DNA of 64,000 nt from contig OZ219748.1 of the NCBI GenBank assembly GCA_964291335.2, positions 1,798,001 to 1,862,000 of the forward strand, given 5' to 3'. How positions within the stretch are numbered: position 1 is the stretch's first letter; every line of letters starts with the position of its first letter. The notes beneath the pieces are model-generated. The model was given only the letters and a program-made list of their open reading frames with translations, ran no database searches and was not told the DNA's origin. Below are positions 7,726-17,097 of the stretch, piece by piece. The DNA comes from G964291335 sp964291335. GTDB lineage: Bacteria; Chloroflexota; Dehalococcoidia; Lucifugimonadales; UBA3495. Made by a program: the position numbers and the translations under genes.

Positions 7726-8380
7726 GAAGCATACGGTTGCCTCGGTGGCCGGTTGGATTTGGCCCGGGCCGGGGGATATGGGGCCATGTATATTATGTTA
7801 GGGGTGGTTTACCCTGGATGGGAAGGGGGTGATGACAGGTGAACCACGCTCCGCTGCCGCTTCACCGCGAAAGCCTCCCGGTTCTGCCCGAAGCCGGCTG
7901 CGACACTGGCCAGAGCCTCGGGCCTCTCTGCCGCTGCCAGGTGGGCCGTGTCGTCAACCGGCGCCACGTGGCAGCTGGGAACCCTGCGCCGATCGGTGGC
8001 CGTGACTGCCGCCGACCGTCAGCCGGGCGGCGGCTGAAGGCAGGAACCGGCAGACCGGGGGCATCGTCCGGAACCCCACCGCCGGGCGCCGCTTCCGGGC
8101 AGGCTGTAGCCAGTCTGCCCCCTCGCGGGTCGGCAGGGTTGTTGGGAAGACTGCAAAGGTAAAAATAGAGCCGGTCTGCCCCCTCGCGGGGCGGCAGGGT
8201 TGGCCGGCCGTCGGCAGGAAGCCGGGCAGTCGGGGAAATCAGAACCGGAGCCTCAAGGGATTGGCCGCTTCCGCCCCTTGCAGCGCCGCCCGCAGCGCCA
8301 GGCTGACCGTCCGGGAAGAACCAACCAGGCTGCCGGGGCCGCCGACCACGGCGCCAGCCAGCTTGCTGATTTGAGATGCG
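7726..8380. other. Intergenic region without convincing gene
   Basis: About 650 bases. Open frames here are GC-rich chance frames with no recognisable product. The only structure seen is a pair of 29-base direct repeats at 8113-8141 and 8174-8202, each able to fold into a hairpin. Confidence 0.5.
8113..8202. repeat. Direct repeat pair, 29 bp, hairpin-forming
   Basis: Positions 8113-8141 and 8174-8202 match at 28 of 29 bases. Each contains CTGCC and GGCAG around a CCCTCGCGGG core, so each can fold as a hairpin. They lie 240 bases before the Fur/Zur gene. Function unknown. Confidence 0.75.
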
Positions 8381-8418
8381 TTGATTTAATCAGCAAACAA
8401 CGTTACAATGTTATAACA
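8381..8418 (+). promoter_or_regulatory. Promoter and candidate Zur/Fur operator of the metal operon
   Basis: TTGATT (8381-8386), 17 bases, TACAAT (8404-8409) form a good sigma70-type promoter. A perfect 10-bp palindrome TGTTATAACA (8409-8418) overlaps the end of the -10 and the expected start site. AT-rich palindromes of this kind are typical Fur-family operators, and the first gene encodes such a regulator, so autoregulation is likely. The operator role is inferred. Confidence 0.6.
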
Positions 8419-8443
8419 ATCAGTTGCAATAACTAATGATGGC

Positions 8444-8896
8444 ATGACTGGTTTCGAACATCTATTGCAGCCGCTCAGAGAGCAAGGGCACAGGGTTACT
8501 CCGCAAAGGCTTATCGTGCTGCAAGTGGTAGCCGAAGGCGGCCAGCATATGGGGGTGGACGAAGTGTACCGCAAGGTGCAGGCGGCCTACCCCTACGTTG
8601 ACCAGGCAACGGTCTATCGCACTTTGCGCCTGTTCAAGAACGCGGGTCTGGTAACCGAGGTGGCCATTGGCGACCGTTTGCACTATGAGCTGACGCACCC
8701 GGAAAGCAGACACCACCATATGGTTTGCCGCCAGTGCTTTGGCGCTTTTAATCTCAGTCCGCATTACCTGGAAGCCTTCAGCAATGCCCTGGTGGAAGAA
8801 TTCGGGTTCATTCCCGACCTGGACCACTTCACCATAACCGGTCTCTGCGTTAATTGTCGTGCCGAAAGAGGACTTTCCGCAGACCACAGCGCTTAG
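8444..8896 (+). CDS. zur: Fur-family metal regulator, probably Zur
   Basis: 150 residues, the usual Fur/Zur length. It has the winged helix with recognition segment DQATVYRTL (about 53-61), a His-rich RHHHMVCRQC block, and two zinc-finger CxxC pairs (Cys95/Cys98 and Cys135/Cys138) for the structural zinc. It is the first gene of a tight operon with an ABC transporter whose binding protein has a zinc-type ligand set, so zinc (Zur) is the best guess, with manganese (Mur) possible. When metal-loaded it would repress from the palindrome at 8409-8418. No strong ribosome binding site is seen; the start is the first ATG in frame. Confidence 0.88.
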   Translation: MTGFEHLLQPLREQGHRVTPQRLIVLQVVAEGGQHMGVDEVYRKVQAAYPYVDQATVYRTLRLFKNAGLVTEVAIGDRLHYELTHPESRHHHMVCRQCFGAFNLSPHYLEAFSNALVEEFGFIPDLDHFTITGLCVNCRAERGLSADHSA

Positions 8897-8899
8897 TCT

Positions 8900-9970
8900 A
8901 TGAAACTGTCAATCACCAAACCGGTAAGCACTTTGCAAATAATTCTGCGTTTCCTGTGTCTCTGCTTTGCCCTGGGCGCATTGGCGGCGTTGGGGTGTGC
9001 GTCCAACGCTTCGCCGCCTCCTTCAACCTTGCCGTCGGCTGACCCGGTAGCCGGGCAGCGGCTCAAAGTAGCCAGCACCGTTTCCCCCATTACCAGCCTG
9101 GTGGAAAATATTGGCGGCGACCGCATTGAGCTGGTAGGGCTGGTCCCGGAGGGCACCAACTCGCATACCTTTGAACCTTCGCCTTCAGTGGCGGCGGCGC
9201 TGGTTGACGCTGACCTGTTCGTCGCCAATGGCCTTTTTCTGGAACAGCCCACCATCCGGCTGGCGGAGGCTAACCTGGGAACTGACGCCAGAACGCTTCT
9301 TCTGGCAGAGAAGACGGTTACCCGGGAGGAATGGGTGTTTGATTTTTCCTTTCCGGAAGGGGATGGACACCCCAACCCCCACCTGTGGACGGCGCCCCAC
9401 CTGGCTCTGAAATACGCCGAACTGATTCGGGATGAATTGGCGGCGCTGGACCCGGGCAATGCGGAATATTATCTGGAGAATTTCAGCCGCCTTCAGTCCA
9501 GACTGCAAGACCTGGACCGGAGAATAATGGCGGCGACCCAGACGATACCGGCGAGGAATCGCAAGCTGCTGACTTACCACGATTCCTTCCCTTACTTTGC
9601 GCCGCGTTACGGCTTTGAGATAATCGGCGCCATTCAGCCTTCGGACTTCACCGAGCCTTCGGCCCGGGAAGTGGCGCAACTGATTGACCAGGTGCGGGAG
9701 GCGAAGGTGCCGGCGATATTTGGTTCCGAGGTCTTCCCCAGTCCGGTAATGGAGCAGATAGCCGAAGAGGGCGGGGCCGTTTTCGTGGCTCAGCTGCGAG
9801 ACGATGACCTGCCCGGCGCGCCGGGCGACCCCAACCATACCTATATGGGCCTGATTCTGGAGGATGCCAGGATTATCGTTGCGGCGCTGGGCGGCGATGT
9901 TTCTGCCCTGGAGGGCTTTGACCCTGGCCCGGTATTTAACGGCGAAAGCGGCGCCGTTTACCCCCAGTAA
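8900..9970 (+). CDS. znuA: Zinc/manganese ABC transporter substrate-binding lipoprotein
   Basis: 356 residues, cluster A-I metal-binding protein. An N-terminal hydrophobic stretch ends in a lipobox (AALGC, Cys33), so it is probably lipid-anchored at the outer face of the membrane. Metal ligands expected for the family can be placed at His89 (NSHTFEPSP), His161 (NPHLWTAP), His227 (TYHDSF) and an Asp near 302 (LRDDDL). Three His plus Asp resembles TroA/ZnuA-type sites rather than the His2-Glu-Asp site of PsaA, favouring zinc. It lacks the long His-rich loop of some ZnuA proteins. It starts 3 bases after the regulator stop. Confidence 0.9.
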   Translation: MKLSITKPVSTLQIILRFLCLCFALGALAALGCASNASPPPSTLPSADPVAGQRLKVASTVSPITSLVENIGGDRIELVGLVPEGTNSHTFEPSPSVAAALVDADLFVANGLFLEQPTIRLAEANLGTDARTLLLAEKTVTREEWVFDFSFPEGDGHPNPHLWTAPHLALKYAELIRDELAALDPGNAEYYLENFSRLQSRLQDLDRRIMAATQTIPARNRKLLTYHDSFPYFAPRYGFEIIGAIQPSDFTEPSAREVAQLIDQVREAKVPAIFGSEVFPSPVMEQIAEEGGAVFVAQLRDDDLPGAPGDPNHTYMGLILEDARIIVAALGGDVSALEGFDPGPVFNGESGAVYPQ

Positions 9971-9999
9971 TACGATGCTGAATAATTTAAGGTAGGCTA

Positions 10000-10932
10000 A
10001 TGTTACATCCCTTTCCGCACCATCGCGGCAATGGACTGCCAATTGTAGAGTTTAAGGATGTTACCGCCGGCTACGAAGGCCATCGGGTTTTAACCGGCGT
10101 CAACCTGAGAATAATGTCCGGGGATTTTGTGGGTTTTCTGGGGCCCAGCGGCTCGGGCAAAACCACCCTTTTGCGCACGATTCTGGGGGCAGCGCGCGTT
10201 TTCGCCGGCGAAACCCGGATTGCCGGCGAAGCTGCCGGCAAGGGGCGTTCCCGAATTGGGTACGTGCCGCAACTGGAGACTATCGACTGGAACTTTCCGG
10301 TTACGGTCGGCGAAGTGGTTATGATGGGTTATACCCGCCGCAGCCCGCTCTTTCCCTGGCACCGCAAACAGGATTGGCGAAAAGCGCGGGAAATGATGGA
10401 GCGGCTGGGCATCGGACACCTGGAGCGTCGGCATATCCGGCAGCTTTCCGGTGGCCAGCAGCAGCGGGTATTTCTGGCGCGCGCCCTGGTAAGCGACCCG
10501 TCCCTGTTGCTGCTGGATGAGCCGACCAACGGGGTTGATATAAGGACCAGAGATGAGGTTATGCATCTGCTGCATGACCTGAACCACCTGGGCATTACCA
10601 TTGCCATGACTACCCACGAAATTAATGCTGTGGCGGCGCATTTGCCCTGGCTGGTCTGCCTCAACGGCCATGTGCTGGCTGAAGGCCCCCCCGCAGAAGT
10701 AATTTCCCGCGACGTTCTGAGCCTTACTTACGGGGCCGAGATGCCGGTGATTGAACATGATGGCATGACGCTGGTGGCCGAGAGTCCCCACCATTTTGGG
10801 CGTAATGGCAACGGGACGGCCGCCGGCAGTTGGTCTGACCGCAACGGAAGCCCCGGCAAGCCTGACCGTCCTTTGGAGGGTCATTCAATCCAAAGGGCAG
10901 CTATGACGGAAACGACCGCGACCGGAGCTTGA
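10000..10932 (+). CDS. znuC: Zinc/manganese ABC transporter ATP-binding protein
   Basis: 310 residues. Walker A GPSGSGKTT (about 48-56), Q-loop region GYVPQ, signature LSGGQQQR, Walker B LLLLDEPTNGVD and H-loop TTHE appear in order. AAGGTAGG precedes the start. The C-terminal 60 residues, rich in Gly, Asn and His, are an extension beyond the nucleotide-binding domain and probably disordered. It would energise the permease encoded next. Confidence 0.92.
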   Translation: MLHPFPHHRGNGLPIVEFKDVTAGYEGHRVLTGVNLRIMSGDFVGFLGPSGSGKTTLLRTILGAARVFAGETRIAGEAAGKGRSRIGYVPQLETIDWNFPVTVGEVVMMGYTRRSPLFPWHRKQDWRKAREMMERLGIGHLERRHIRQLSGGQQQRVFLARALVSDPSLLLLDEPTNGVDIRTRDEVMHLLHDLNHLGITIAMTTHEINAVAAHLPWLVCLNGHVLAEGPPAEVISRDVLSLTYGAEMPVIEHDGMTLVAESPHHFGRNGNGTAAGSWSDRNGSPGKPDRPLEGHSIQRAAMTETTATGA

Positions 10933-10985
10933 TAAAGACGGAATGGGCCAGGCGCGGAGCTTGGTATGATTAGCAGGTAAGGAAA

Positions 10986-11918
10986 TTGCTGGAACCCTTC
11001 AGCTACCAGTTCTTTGTTCGGGGAATAATTGCCGCCACCCTGGCCGGCGGCCTTTGTGGACTGGTGGGGGTGTATATCATCCTGCGCCATATGTCCTACA
11101 TCGGACATGGTTTAGCGCATGCCATTTTTGGCGGCGCTGTGGTAAGCCACTTCATTTTTTTCAACGTCATCTTTTCCGGCGTTGTGGCCGGTTCTCTGGG
11201 GGCCGGTCGGCCCGGCGAAAGTTATTACCTGGTTGGCGCAATTCTATGGGGGTTTGCTGCTGCTTTGCTGATAACCCTGGTGGCCCGCAAGCGCATTATC
11301 GGCGCCGATGCTGCGATAGGCGTCATTACCACCGCCAGTTTTGCGCTGGGGATCGCCTTCATCAGCTTCACCAATTCCTTTCGCGACTTTGAGGCCCAGC
11401 TCTTTGGCAACATTCTGGGGGTAACCTCAACCGACGTGGCGGTCATTATTATTGTTACGGCGGCAGCCGGCATCGTATTGCTGACGGGGTACAAGCAGTT
11501 CCTGTTTGCCACCTTCGAGCCGGAAGTAGCCGGCTTCTACGGTGTTCCCACAGTATGGATGGATGCTATATTTTCCCTGGTGCTGGCGGCGGCCATCGTC
11601 GCCTCGCTGGACGTGCTGGGAGTTACCATGATTGCGGCGGCCATAGTCATTCCGCCCATCGTGGCACGCCTGCTGACGCACCGTTTCCGGACGATGATTT
11701 ACCTTTCTACCCTCACCGGGGCCATATGCGGTTTTGGCGGTGTTTATGTCAGTTGGCAGGCCGACATATCCTCCGGGGCCAGCGTAGTGCTTTTCTCATC
11801 CGGCTTGTTCATTCTGGCGCTGGTTTACAACAGCTTAAAGGGTATGCTAATCTTGGGCGCCGGGAAGATGACGCGAGTCGTTGGCGGTTCGCAAGGTCAT
11901 ACCTCCCAGTTTGACTAG
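10986..11918 (+). CDS. znuB: Zinc/manganese ABC transporter permease (ABC-3 family)
   Basis: 310 residues with about eight to nine hydrophobic segments. The segment VYIILRHMSYIGHGLAHAIF and the later VAGFYGVP / DVLGVTMIAAAIVIPP are hallmarks of ABC-3 metal permeases (ZnuB/MntB/TroC). The TTG start at 10986 is supported by AGGTAAGGA immediately upstream. It completes the A-C-B transporter set begun at 8900. Confidence 0.92.
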   Translation: MLEPFSYQFFVRGIIAATLAGGLCGLVGVYIILRHMSYIGHGLAHAIFGGAVVSHFIFFNVIFSGVVAGSLGAGRPGESYYLVGAILWGFAAALLITLVARKRIIGADAAIGVITTASFALGIAFISFTNSFRDFEAQLFGNILGVTSTDVAVIIIVTAAAGIVLLTGYKQFLFATFEPEVAGFYGVPTVWMDAIFSLVLAAAIVASLDVLGVTMIAAAIVIPPIVARLLTHRFRTMIYLSTLTGAICGFGGVYVSWQADISSGASVVLFSSGLFILALVYNSLKGMLILGAGKMTRVVGGSQGHTSQFD

Positions 11919-12082
11919 TTGGACCAAATAACCGTTGCCCCGGAACTTGCCCGACAGGGGCCGCCCGGAATGTTCTAATGCTGGCTCCGGGCCGCGTTGA
12001 CCTGGCGGCGTTCCGGCCTGCAACCGGCGAGCTTCCCCTGGCGGGAGACTGCCGGCATATAGCGTAAGGGGGGACGCTGATT

Positions 12083-13582
12083 ATGGCGCATACCCACCAG
12101 CATGCCCACTTGCAGCCAACCCAGGAGCACCGGGGGTTCCGGCGCGGCGCAGCCTTCATCATTGGCGGGTTAACCGGCGGCCACGGCGTTTTCCACTGGA
12201 TTGCCCAGAGCTTTATTGTGGTACTGCCCGAAGTGCGGGACCTGCTGCTGGGCGGCAGCGTGGTCGCCACTACCAGCATTCAGACTACGCGGGAAATAGC
12301 TTCCGGCGTCGTCTCGCTGCCCGGCGGGGTATTGACCGACGCCCTTCGCCGTTACTGGGGTTGGGTAATGGCCGTCTGCATGGCCTTGTTCGGCATTGGC
12401 TGGCTGCTGATGGCCGCCGGGGGCTGGGCGGTTCCCGGCAGCCACTGGCTGACTTCCGAGCAGCTCCCGGCTGCCGGCGGAACGGAAACCTCTCTGAACG
12501 TACCGGGCTATCTGCTGCTGATTATCGGGATGGCAGTGGTGGGAATGGCGGCGTCTTTCTGGCATCTGCCGGCGATGGCGGCCCTCTCGGCTCAGTTCAG
12601 TCACCGCCGCGCCTCGGTGCTTTCCTTCCACGGGGTGGGCGGCAACGTAGGCGACGTGGCTGGGCCGGTCTTGACCGGTCTGCTGCTGGCTACCTTTACC
12701 TGGCAAGCGATCATCACCATTTATGCGGCTGTACCCGTCTTTCTGGCTTTTCTGGTTTTCTGGGCTTTCCGGGATATTGGGCACCGGGCCCAGGCGGCTG
12801 CCGGCGCCCGGCAAACCAGAACCATGCGCCACCAGGTAGAGGAAACCAGAATACTGGCCCGCAATGGGCGAATGTGGGGGATTACCCTGGTGGCGGGCCT
12901 GAGGGGTATGGCTTACATTGGCTTCATAACCGTGCTGCCGCTTTACCTGGCCGATGAATTGGGGCTGATTTCCGACAGGAGTCAGGGCGGCGGGTTCGAG
13001 AATTTGTTCATTCGGGGGTCGCTGATTGGCCTGCTGGTTCTGGTAGGCATTTTTGCCAGCCCGGTAATGGGCTACCTGTCTGATCGACTGGGCCGCAAGC
13101 TGGTGCTGATTCCCGGCATGCTGGTTCTGGCAGTGTTGACGCTGCTGATGGCTTTTTGGGGCGATAACCTGGCAGTGATGACGGTTTTGCTGGCGGGGTT
13201 GGGGCTGTTCCTTTACAGCGACCAGCCTATTCTTACCGCTTCGGCCATGGATATTGTGCGGGAGGGCACGGCGGCGACGACCCTCGGCATGATGTCCACT
13301 TCCCGCTTCGCCTTCAGCGCTGTTTCTCCCCTGCTGGCCGGCTGGCTTTATGGCATTAACCCGGATAACTTGTTCTACTATACTGCCGGCCTTTACGTGG
13401 CGGCCATCGTCATACTTGCTTTGATTCGCCTGCCCCAGGGCTCGCCGGCCCGCCCGGAGGCTGGCAGCCCCGACCAGGGACACAATCCTGAAGGCAACCC
13501 GGGCGGGCAAGGTCATCAACACAGGGGCGCTGAAGCTGAGGGCGACGGGCATGGACATAACCGTGACCGTGGCCGTTCCTGA
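12083..13582 (+). CDS. MFS transporter with His-rich termini
   Basis: 499 residues, major facilitator superfamily, with about twelve hydrophobic segments and the MFS motif GYLSDRLGRKLVL after the middle loop. The N-terminus (MAHTHQHAH) and the C-terminal 50 residues (GGQGHQHRG... GDGHGHN) carry His clusters typical of proteins that sense or bind transition metals. It lies 165 bases after znuB on the same strand. Together these suggest a role in zinc (or another metal) movement, such as export or uptake of a metal chelate. The family assignment is secure; the metal link is inferred from His content and location. Confidence 0.85.
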   Translation: MAHTHQHAHLQPTQEHRGFRRGAAFIIGGLTGGHGVFHWIAQSFIVVLPEVRDLLLGGSVVATTSIQTTREIASGVVSLPGGVLTDALRRYWGWVMAVCMALFGIGWLLMAAGGWAVPGSHWLTSEQLPAAGGTETSLNVPGYLLLIIGMAVVGMAASFWHLPAMAALSAQFSHRRASVLSFHGVGGNVGDVAGPVLTGLLLATFTWQAIITIYAAVPVFLAFLVFWAFRDIGHRAQAAAGARQTRTMRHQVEETRILARNGRMWGITLVAGLRGMAYIGFITVLPLYLADELGLISDRSQGGGFENLFIRGSLIGLLVLVGIFASPVMGYLSDRLGRKLVLIPGMLVLAVLTLLMAFWGDNLAVMTVLLAGLGLFLYSDQPILTASAMDIVREGTAATTLGMMSTSRFAFSAVSPLLAGWLYGINPDNLFYYTAGLYVAAIVILALIRLPQGSPARPEAGSPDQGHNPEGNPGGQGHQHRGAEAEGDGHGHNRDRGRS

Positions 13583-13632
13583 TTGGCGATGCCTTTGCGT
13601 GGTTCGCGTCAGCCGGACACGGTGGAGCTGTT

Positions 13633-15597
13633 TTGAACTGCCCTGGTTGCGGCTGCGAGGCTCCTCCGGATGCCTGCCGATGCGCCCACTGCGGGGCGGG
13701 CCTGACCGGGGAAGCAGCCTCCGATGCTGCGGAGGCCGCAGACCCGGCTGAATTGCGCGCAACTATACAGAGTCTGCAAGCGCAGCTGGCCGGGCTGACC
13801 CGGCGCATCTATGCGCTGGAAAACGCCGCTGCGGCTCCGCCGGCCCAGGGGCAACAGCCCCGGGGAGAACCGGCGTCCCGGGAGGGATCCACCGTCGCAT
13901 CATCCCGGGGTGGCGGCGCCGCTGGTTCGCCGCCGGCGCCGGCCCGGAGCGCCGCCGCGCCGCCGCCGTCCGGCAGCAGCCGGAGCGACTGGCCGGGCCT
14001 TTCGGCATGGAACTGGGAATGGCTGATTGGCGGCAACTGGATGGCGCGCATCGGCGTTCTGGCGTTGATTATCGGGGTTGGTTTCTTCCTTAAACTGGCT
14101 TTCGATAACGACTGGATTGGCGAGACGGGGCGGGTGGTTCTGGGCCTGGCGGCGGGCCTGGCGCTGCTGGGCGGCGGCGAATACTGGGTAAGGAAATACC
14201 CGGTTTGGGCCCAGGCGGTTACCGGCGGCGGCATTGCCATTCTTTACCTGTCGGTCTTTGCCGCCTTTGTCCTGTACGGCCTGATGCCGGCCTGGGCGGC
14301 GCTGGCTTTTGCCGGCCTGGTAACCCTGAGTGCCGCCGGCCTGGCTCTGCGCTACGAAGCCCGGGTTATTGCCGTGCTGGGCATTCTTGGGGGCTTTGCT
14401 ACGCCTCTGTTCCTGGCCGACAAGCTGCCGGCGCAATGGGCTTTGCTGGTTTATGTTCTGGTGTTGGACCTGGGAGTTCTGGCGCTGGCTACCTTCCGCA
14501 ACTGGCGCTGGTTTACTCTGCTGGCCCTGGTGGGGTCGCTGGCGCTCTTTCTTTTTTGGTACGCCGAACTGGAGCCGGCCACGCCCCTGGCGCAGGTGGG
14601 CATTACCCTTATATTCCTCATCTTCGTTGGCGCGACTACCCTGTTCCACCTCATCTGGCGGCGGCGTCCCAACCCGCTGGACCAGGGCCTGATTACGCTG
14701 AACGGCCTGGCCTATTTCGGCGTCAGCTATATGCTAATGTTCGACGAGTACCGGGTCTGGATGGGTGGTTTTACTTTATTGCTGGCGCTGTTCTACGGGC
14801 TGCTGGGATATGGGATTCTGGCCCGCTTCCGGGAACAAGCGCAGCTGAGCCTGTTCGCCCTGGGTCTGGCGCTGGTTTTCCTGACGGTGGCCGTGCCGGT
14901 GGAATTTGACGGCCCCTGGGTCTCCGCGGCGTGGGCGGCGCAAGGCGTCGTTCTGGTCTGGTTATCCTTTATTCAGGGAATGCGCCAATTACGCTGGGCC
15001 GGCATAGCCATTCTGACCCTGCTTATTTTCTGGCTGGTATTCTACGATCCGACCTATTTGCCCGGGGCAGGAAGGGACTCTGATTTCAGGGTCAACTGGC
15101 CGGTGGTTAACTGGTACTTCTTCCCCTTCGCCGCTGCGGTTGTGGCCCTGTATATGGCTGCCTATTGCTGGTGGCGGTGGCAGGAGCGGCTGGCTTATTC
15201 CTGGGAGCGTCAACTGGTTCCGGTTCTGCTGGTGGCGGCCAATGTTCTGACTCTTTCTGCCCTGAGCGTGGAGATTATGGAGAGTGTTTATCCGGGTTTT
15301 CCGGGGCTGACCCCGGAGGCCCGGGATAACATAATCAGCCTGGGGCTGAGTGTTTTCTGGGCGCTTTATGCGGCCATATTGATTGTTTTGGGAATCGTCT
15401 TGCGAAACCGATGGCTGCGTTTGGGCGGGCTGGGTTTGCTGGCTGTACCGGTGGTTAAGCTCTTTGCCTATGATGCCTTCGAGATGGATCAGGTGTACCG
15501 GGTTGCCGCCTTCGTTGGCCTGGGAGGGTTACTGGTTATCGGCGGCTTCCTGTACCAGCGTCATAGTCGAGCCATTCGGGGGTTTCTGCTTGAATAG
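13633..15597 (+). CDS. DUF2339 multi-spanning membrane protein
   Basis: 654 residues. An N-terminal zinc ribbon (CPGCGCEAPPDACRCAHCG) is followed by a coiled-coil stretch (ELRATIQSLQAQLAGLTRRI), a Pro/Ala/Ser-rich linker, then from about residue 125 (WEWLIGGNWMARIGVLALII) some twenty membrane segments, the arrangement of DUF2339 proteins. The TTG start at 13633 has GGTGGAG upstream. Function unknown in the family. Its stop overlaps the start of a DUF3999 gene, a pairing seen in other bacteria and suggesting that the two act together at the envelope. Confidence 0.85.
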   Translation: MNCPGCGCEAPPDACRCAHCGAGLTGEAASDAAEAADPAELRATIQSLQAQLAGLTRRIYALENAAAAPPAQGQQPRGEPASREGSTVASSRGGGAAGSPPAPARSAAAPPPSGSSRSDWPGLSAWNWEWLIGGNWMARIGVLALIIGVGFFLKLAFDNDWIGETGRVVLGLAAGLALLGGGEYWVRKYPVWAQAVTGGGIAILYLSVFAAFVLYGLMPAWAALAFAGLVTLSAAGLALRYEARVIAVLGILGGFATPLFLADKLPAQWALLVYVLVLDLGVLALATFRNWRWFTLLALVGSLALFLFWYAELEPATPLAQVGITLIFLIFVGATTLFHLIWRRRPNPLDQGLITLNGLAYFGVSYMLMFDEYRVWMGGFTLLLALFYGLLGYGILARFREQAQLSLFALGLALVFLTVAVPVEFDGPWVSAAWAAQGVVLVWLSFIQGMRQLRWAGIAILTLLIFWLVFYDPTYLPGAGRDSDFRVNWPVVNWYFFPFAAAVVALYMAAYCWWRWQERLAYSWERQLVPVLLVAANVLTLSALSVEIMESVYPGFPGLTPEARDNIISLGLSVFWALYAAILIVLGIVLRNRWLRLGGLGLLAVPVVKLFAYDAFEMDQVYRVAAFVGLGGLLVIGGFLYQRHSRAIRGFLLE

Positions 15598-16948
15598 GCG
15601 CAGTTTATTTCCCGCATCGCTTCGGGCCGGGCTGGGCCGGCCCGGCCTGCTTTTGCTGCTGGTTCTTGCTGGTTTTTTGCTGGTCAAGCCGGTTTGGGCG
15701 GACTTTGCGCCGGCAAACTGGCAGTACCTCAAGCCGATTGTTCTGCCGCCTGACGCTGCTGCCGGGCAGCTGGTGGAGTTGACCCTGGACCGCGAGGTCT
15801 TTGCCGGGTCTGCCCAGGGACAGGTTGATTTGCGCATATTGCAGGACGAGGTCCGGGAAGTTCCTTACCAACTGGAAGTGGCTGACGGCAGCAGTCGCCG
15901 GGAGTCGGCGCCGGCAAAGGTGCGGGACCGCAGCTACCTGGAAGGGGCGCACTCCAGCTTTGTGGCAGACCTGGGGCCGGAGCCGGCCCTGCACAACGAG
16001 GTGGAAATCGATATTGACCGGGCTGATGCGTCCAATAGAAACTTCCGGCGGCAAACTCTGGTAGAAACCAGTTTCGACGGGGAGACCTGGGCCGTGGCCC
16101 GCGAGGGGGCGGAAATCTATGACTTCACCGCCGATGAGGGAGAGTTCAACGCCCGCGATACGGGAATCAGCTACCCGGAAACCGCTGCCCGTTACCTGCG
16201 GGTTCGCGTGATTAACGGGCCGAACCGGCCGCTGGATATTGAAGGCGCCAGCGTGTTCCGCAGCGTGGCAGCGCCGGCAGCGTCAACGGCCTACACGCCC
16301 CGGGTTCTGCTAGCGGCGGATGACGGGGAGCGGGGTATTGCCAGAACGGTGGTGGATTTGGGAAGGCAAGGAATTCCCACCAGTCGATTGTCTTTCCAGA
16401 GCAGGGCGGCGAACTTTCACCGCCAGGTGGTCATTGCCGGCAGCAACGACGGCGAGGCCTGGCAGGAGCGGGCTTCGGCTGAGGTTTATTCCTTTGACTT
16501 GCCTGAGTTTGTCGGGAGCCGGCTGGCGCTGGAGTACCCGGAGAGCAGCTATCGTTATTACCAACTTTCGGTGCATAACGGGGATAATCTGCCGCTGCCG
16601 ATGGAGCGCATTACCTTGCACAGCGTCGATCGCCGGCTGCGTTTTATGGCGGAACCCGGGGGCGAATACCGGCTTTATTACGGCAATCCGTTGGCCCGGC
16701 AGCCCGATTATGACCTGGCGGCGATGGTGCAATACATGGATACGGGCGATCTGCCGGAGGCGACTCTGGGCGCCGGGCGGCCCAATGAAGCCTTCAGTGG
16801 TTTCGACGTGCCGTTGACCGAGCGTTACCCCTGGCTGCTGCCGTCAGGCATTGTGGCGGCGGCGGTGGCTATTGCCGGCCTGCTGTTTGGCGTTTTCCGC
16901 AAAGCTAAAAGCCTGCTGCCGCCGCCCGGGGCAGAACCCGGAGCGTAA
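15590..16948 (+). CDS. DUF3999-like exported membrane-anchored protein
   Basis: 452 residues. The start is the TTG at 15590, which overlaps the DUF2339 gene by 8 bases; the frame is open further upstream but inside that gene. An N-terminal signal or membrane segment (GLLLLLVLAGFLLVKPVWA) is followed by a beta-rich extracytoplasmic region with two discoidin-like modules (SFDGETWAVAREGAEIY and SNDGEAWQERASAEVY) and a C-terminal membrane helix (WLLPSGIVAAAVAIAGLLFG). This matches the DUF3999 layout. The repeated modules suggest carbohydrate or polymer binding, which is inference. Confidence 0.8.
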   Translation: MNRRSLFPASLRAGLGRPGLLLLLVLAGFLLVKPVWADFAPANWQYLKPIVLPPDAAAGQLVELTLDREVFAGSAQGQVDLRILQDEVREVPYQLEVADGSSRRESAPAKVRDRSYLEGAHSSFVADLGPEPALHNEVEIDIDRADASNRNFRRQTLVETSFDGETWAVAREGAEIYDFTADEGEFNARDTGISYPETAARYLRVRVINGPNRPLDIEGASVFRSVAAPAASTAYTPRVLLAADDGERGIARTVVDLGRQGIPTSRLSFQSRAANFHRQVVIAGSNDGEAWQERASAEVYSFDLPEFVGSRLALEYPESSYRYYQLSVHNGDNLPLPMERITLHSVDRRLRFMAEPGGEYRLYYGNPLARQPDYDLAAMVQYMDTGDLPEATLGAGRPNEAFSGFDVPLTERYPWLLPSGIVAAAVAIAGLLFGVFRKAKSLLPPPGAEPGA

Positions 16949-17097
16949 AACCGGCCGGCGTTGCTGCCGGGTGCTGCCGGGTGCGTTAACGGATGCGAAG
17001 GGTTAATAGCTGATGGCATTCCGGGACGCTGCCGGACCGTCCTGGCGGTTTGTGGTGTTTGCCGGTGAGTCTGGCAGCGTCGGAAGAGCGGGAGGCG

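Noticed and set aside
7839..8162. Open frame of 107 codons on the plus strand before zur
   Set aside because: No ribosome binding site, a composition typical of random high-GC sequence, and it runs through one copy of a hairpin repeat.
12170..13762. Open frame of 530 codons on the minus strand
   Set aside because: It is antisense to the MFS transporter and is rich in His, Gln and Arg, as expected for the complement of membrane-helix codons at high GC.
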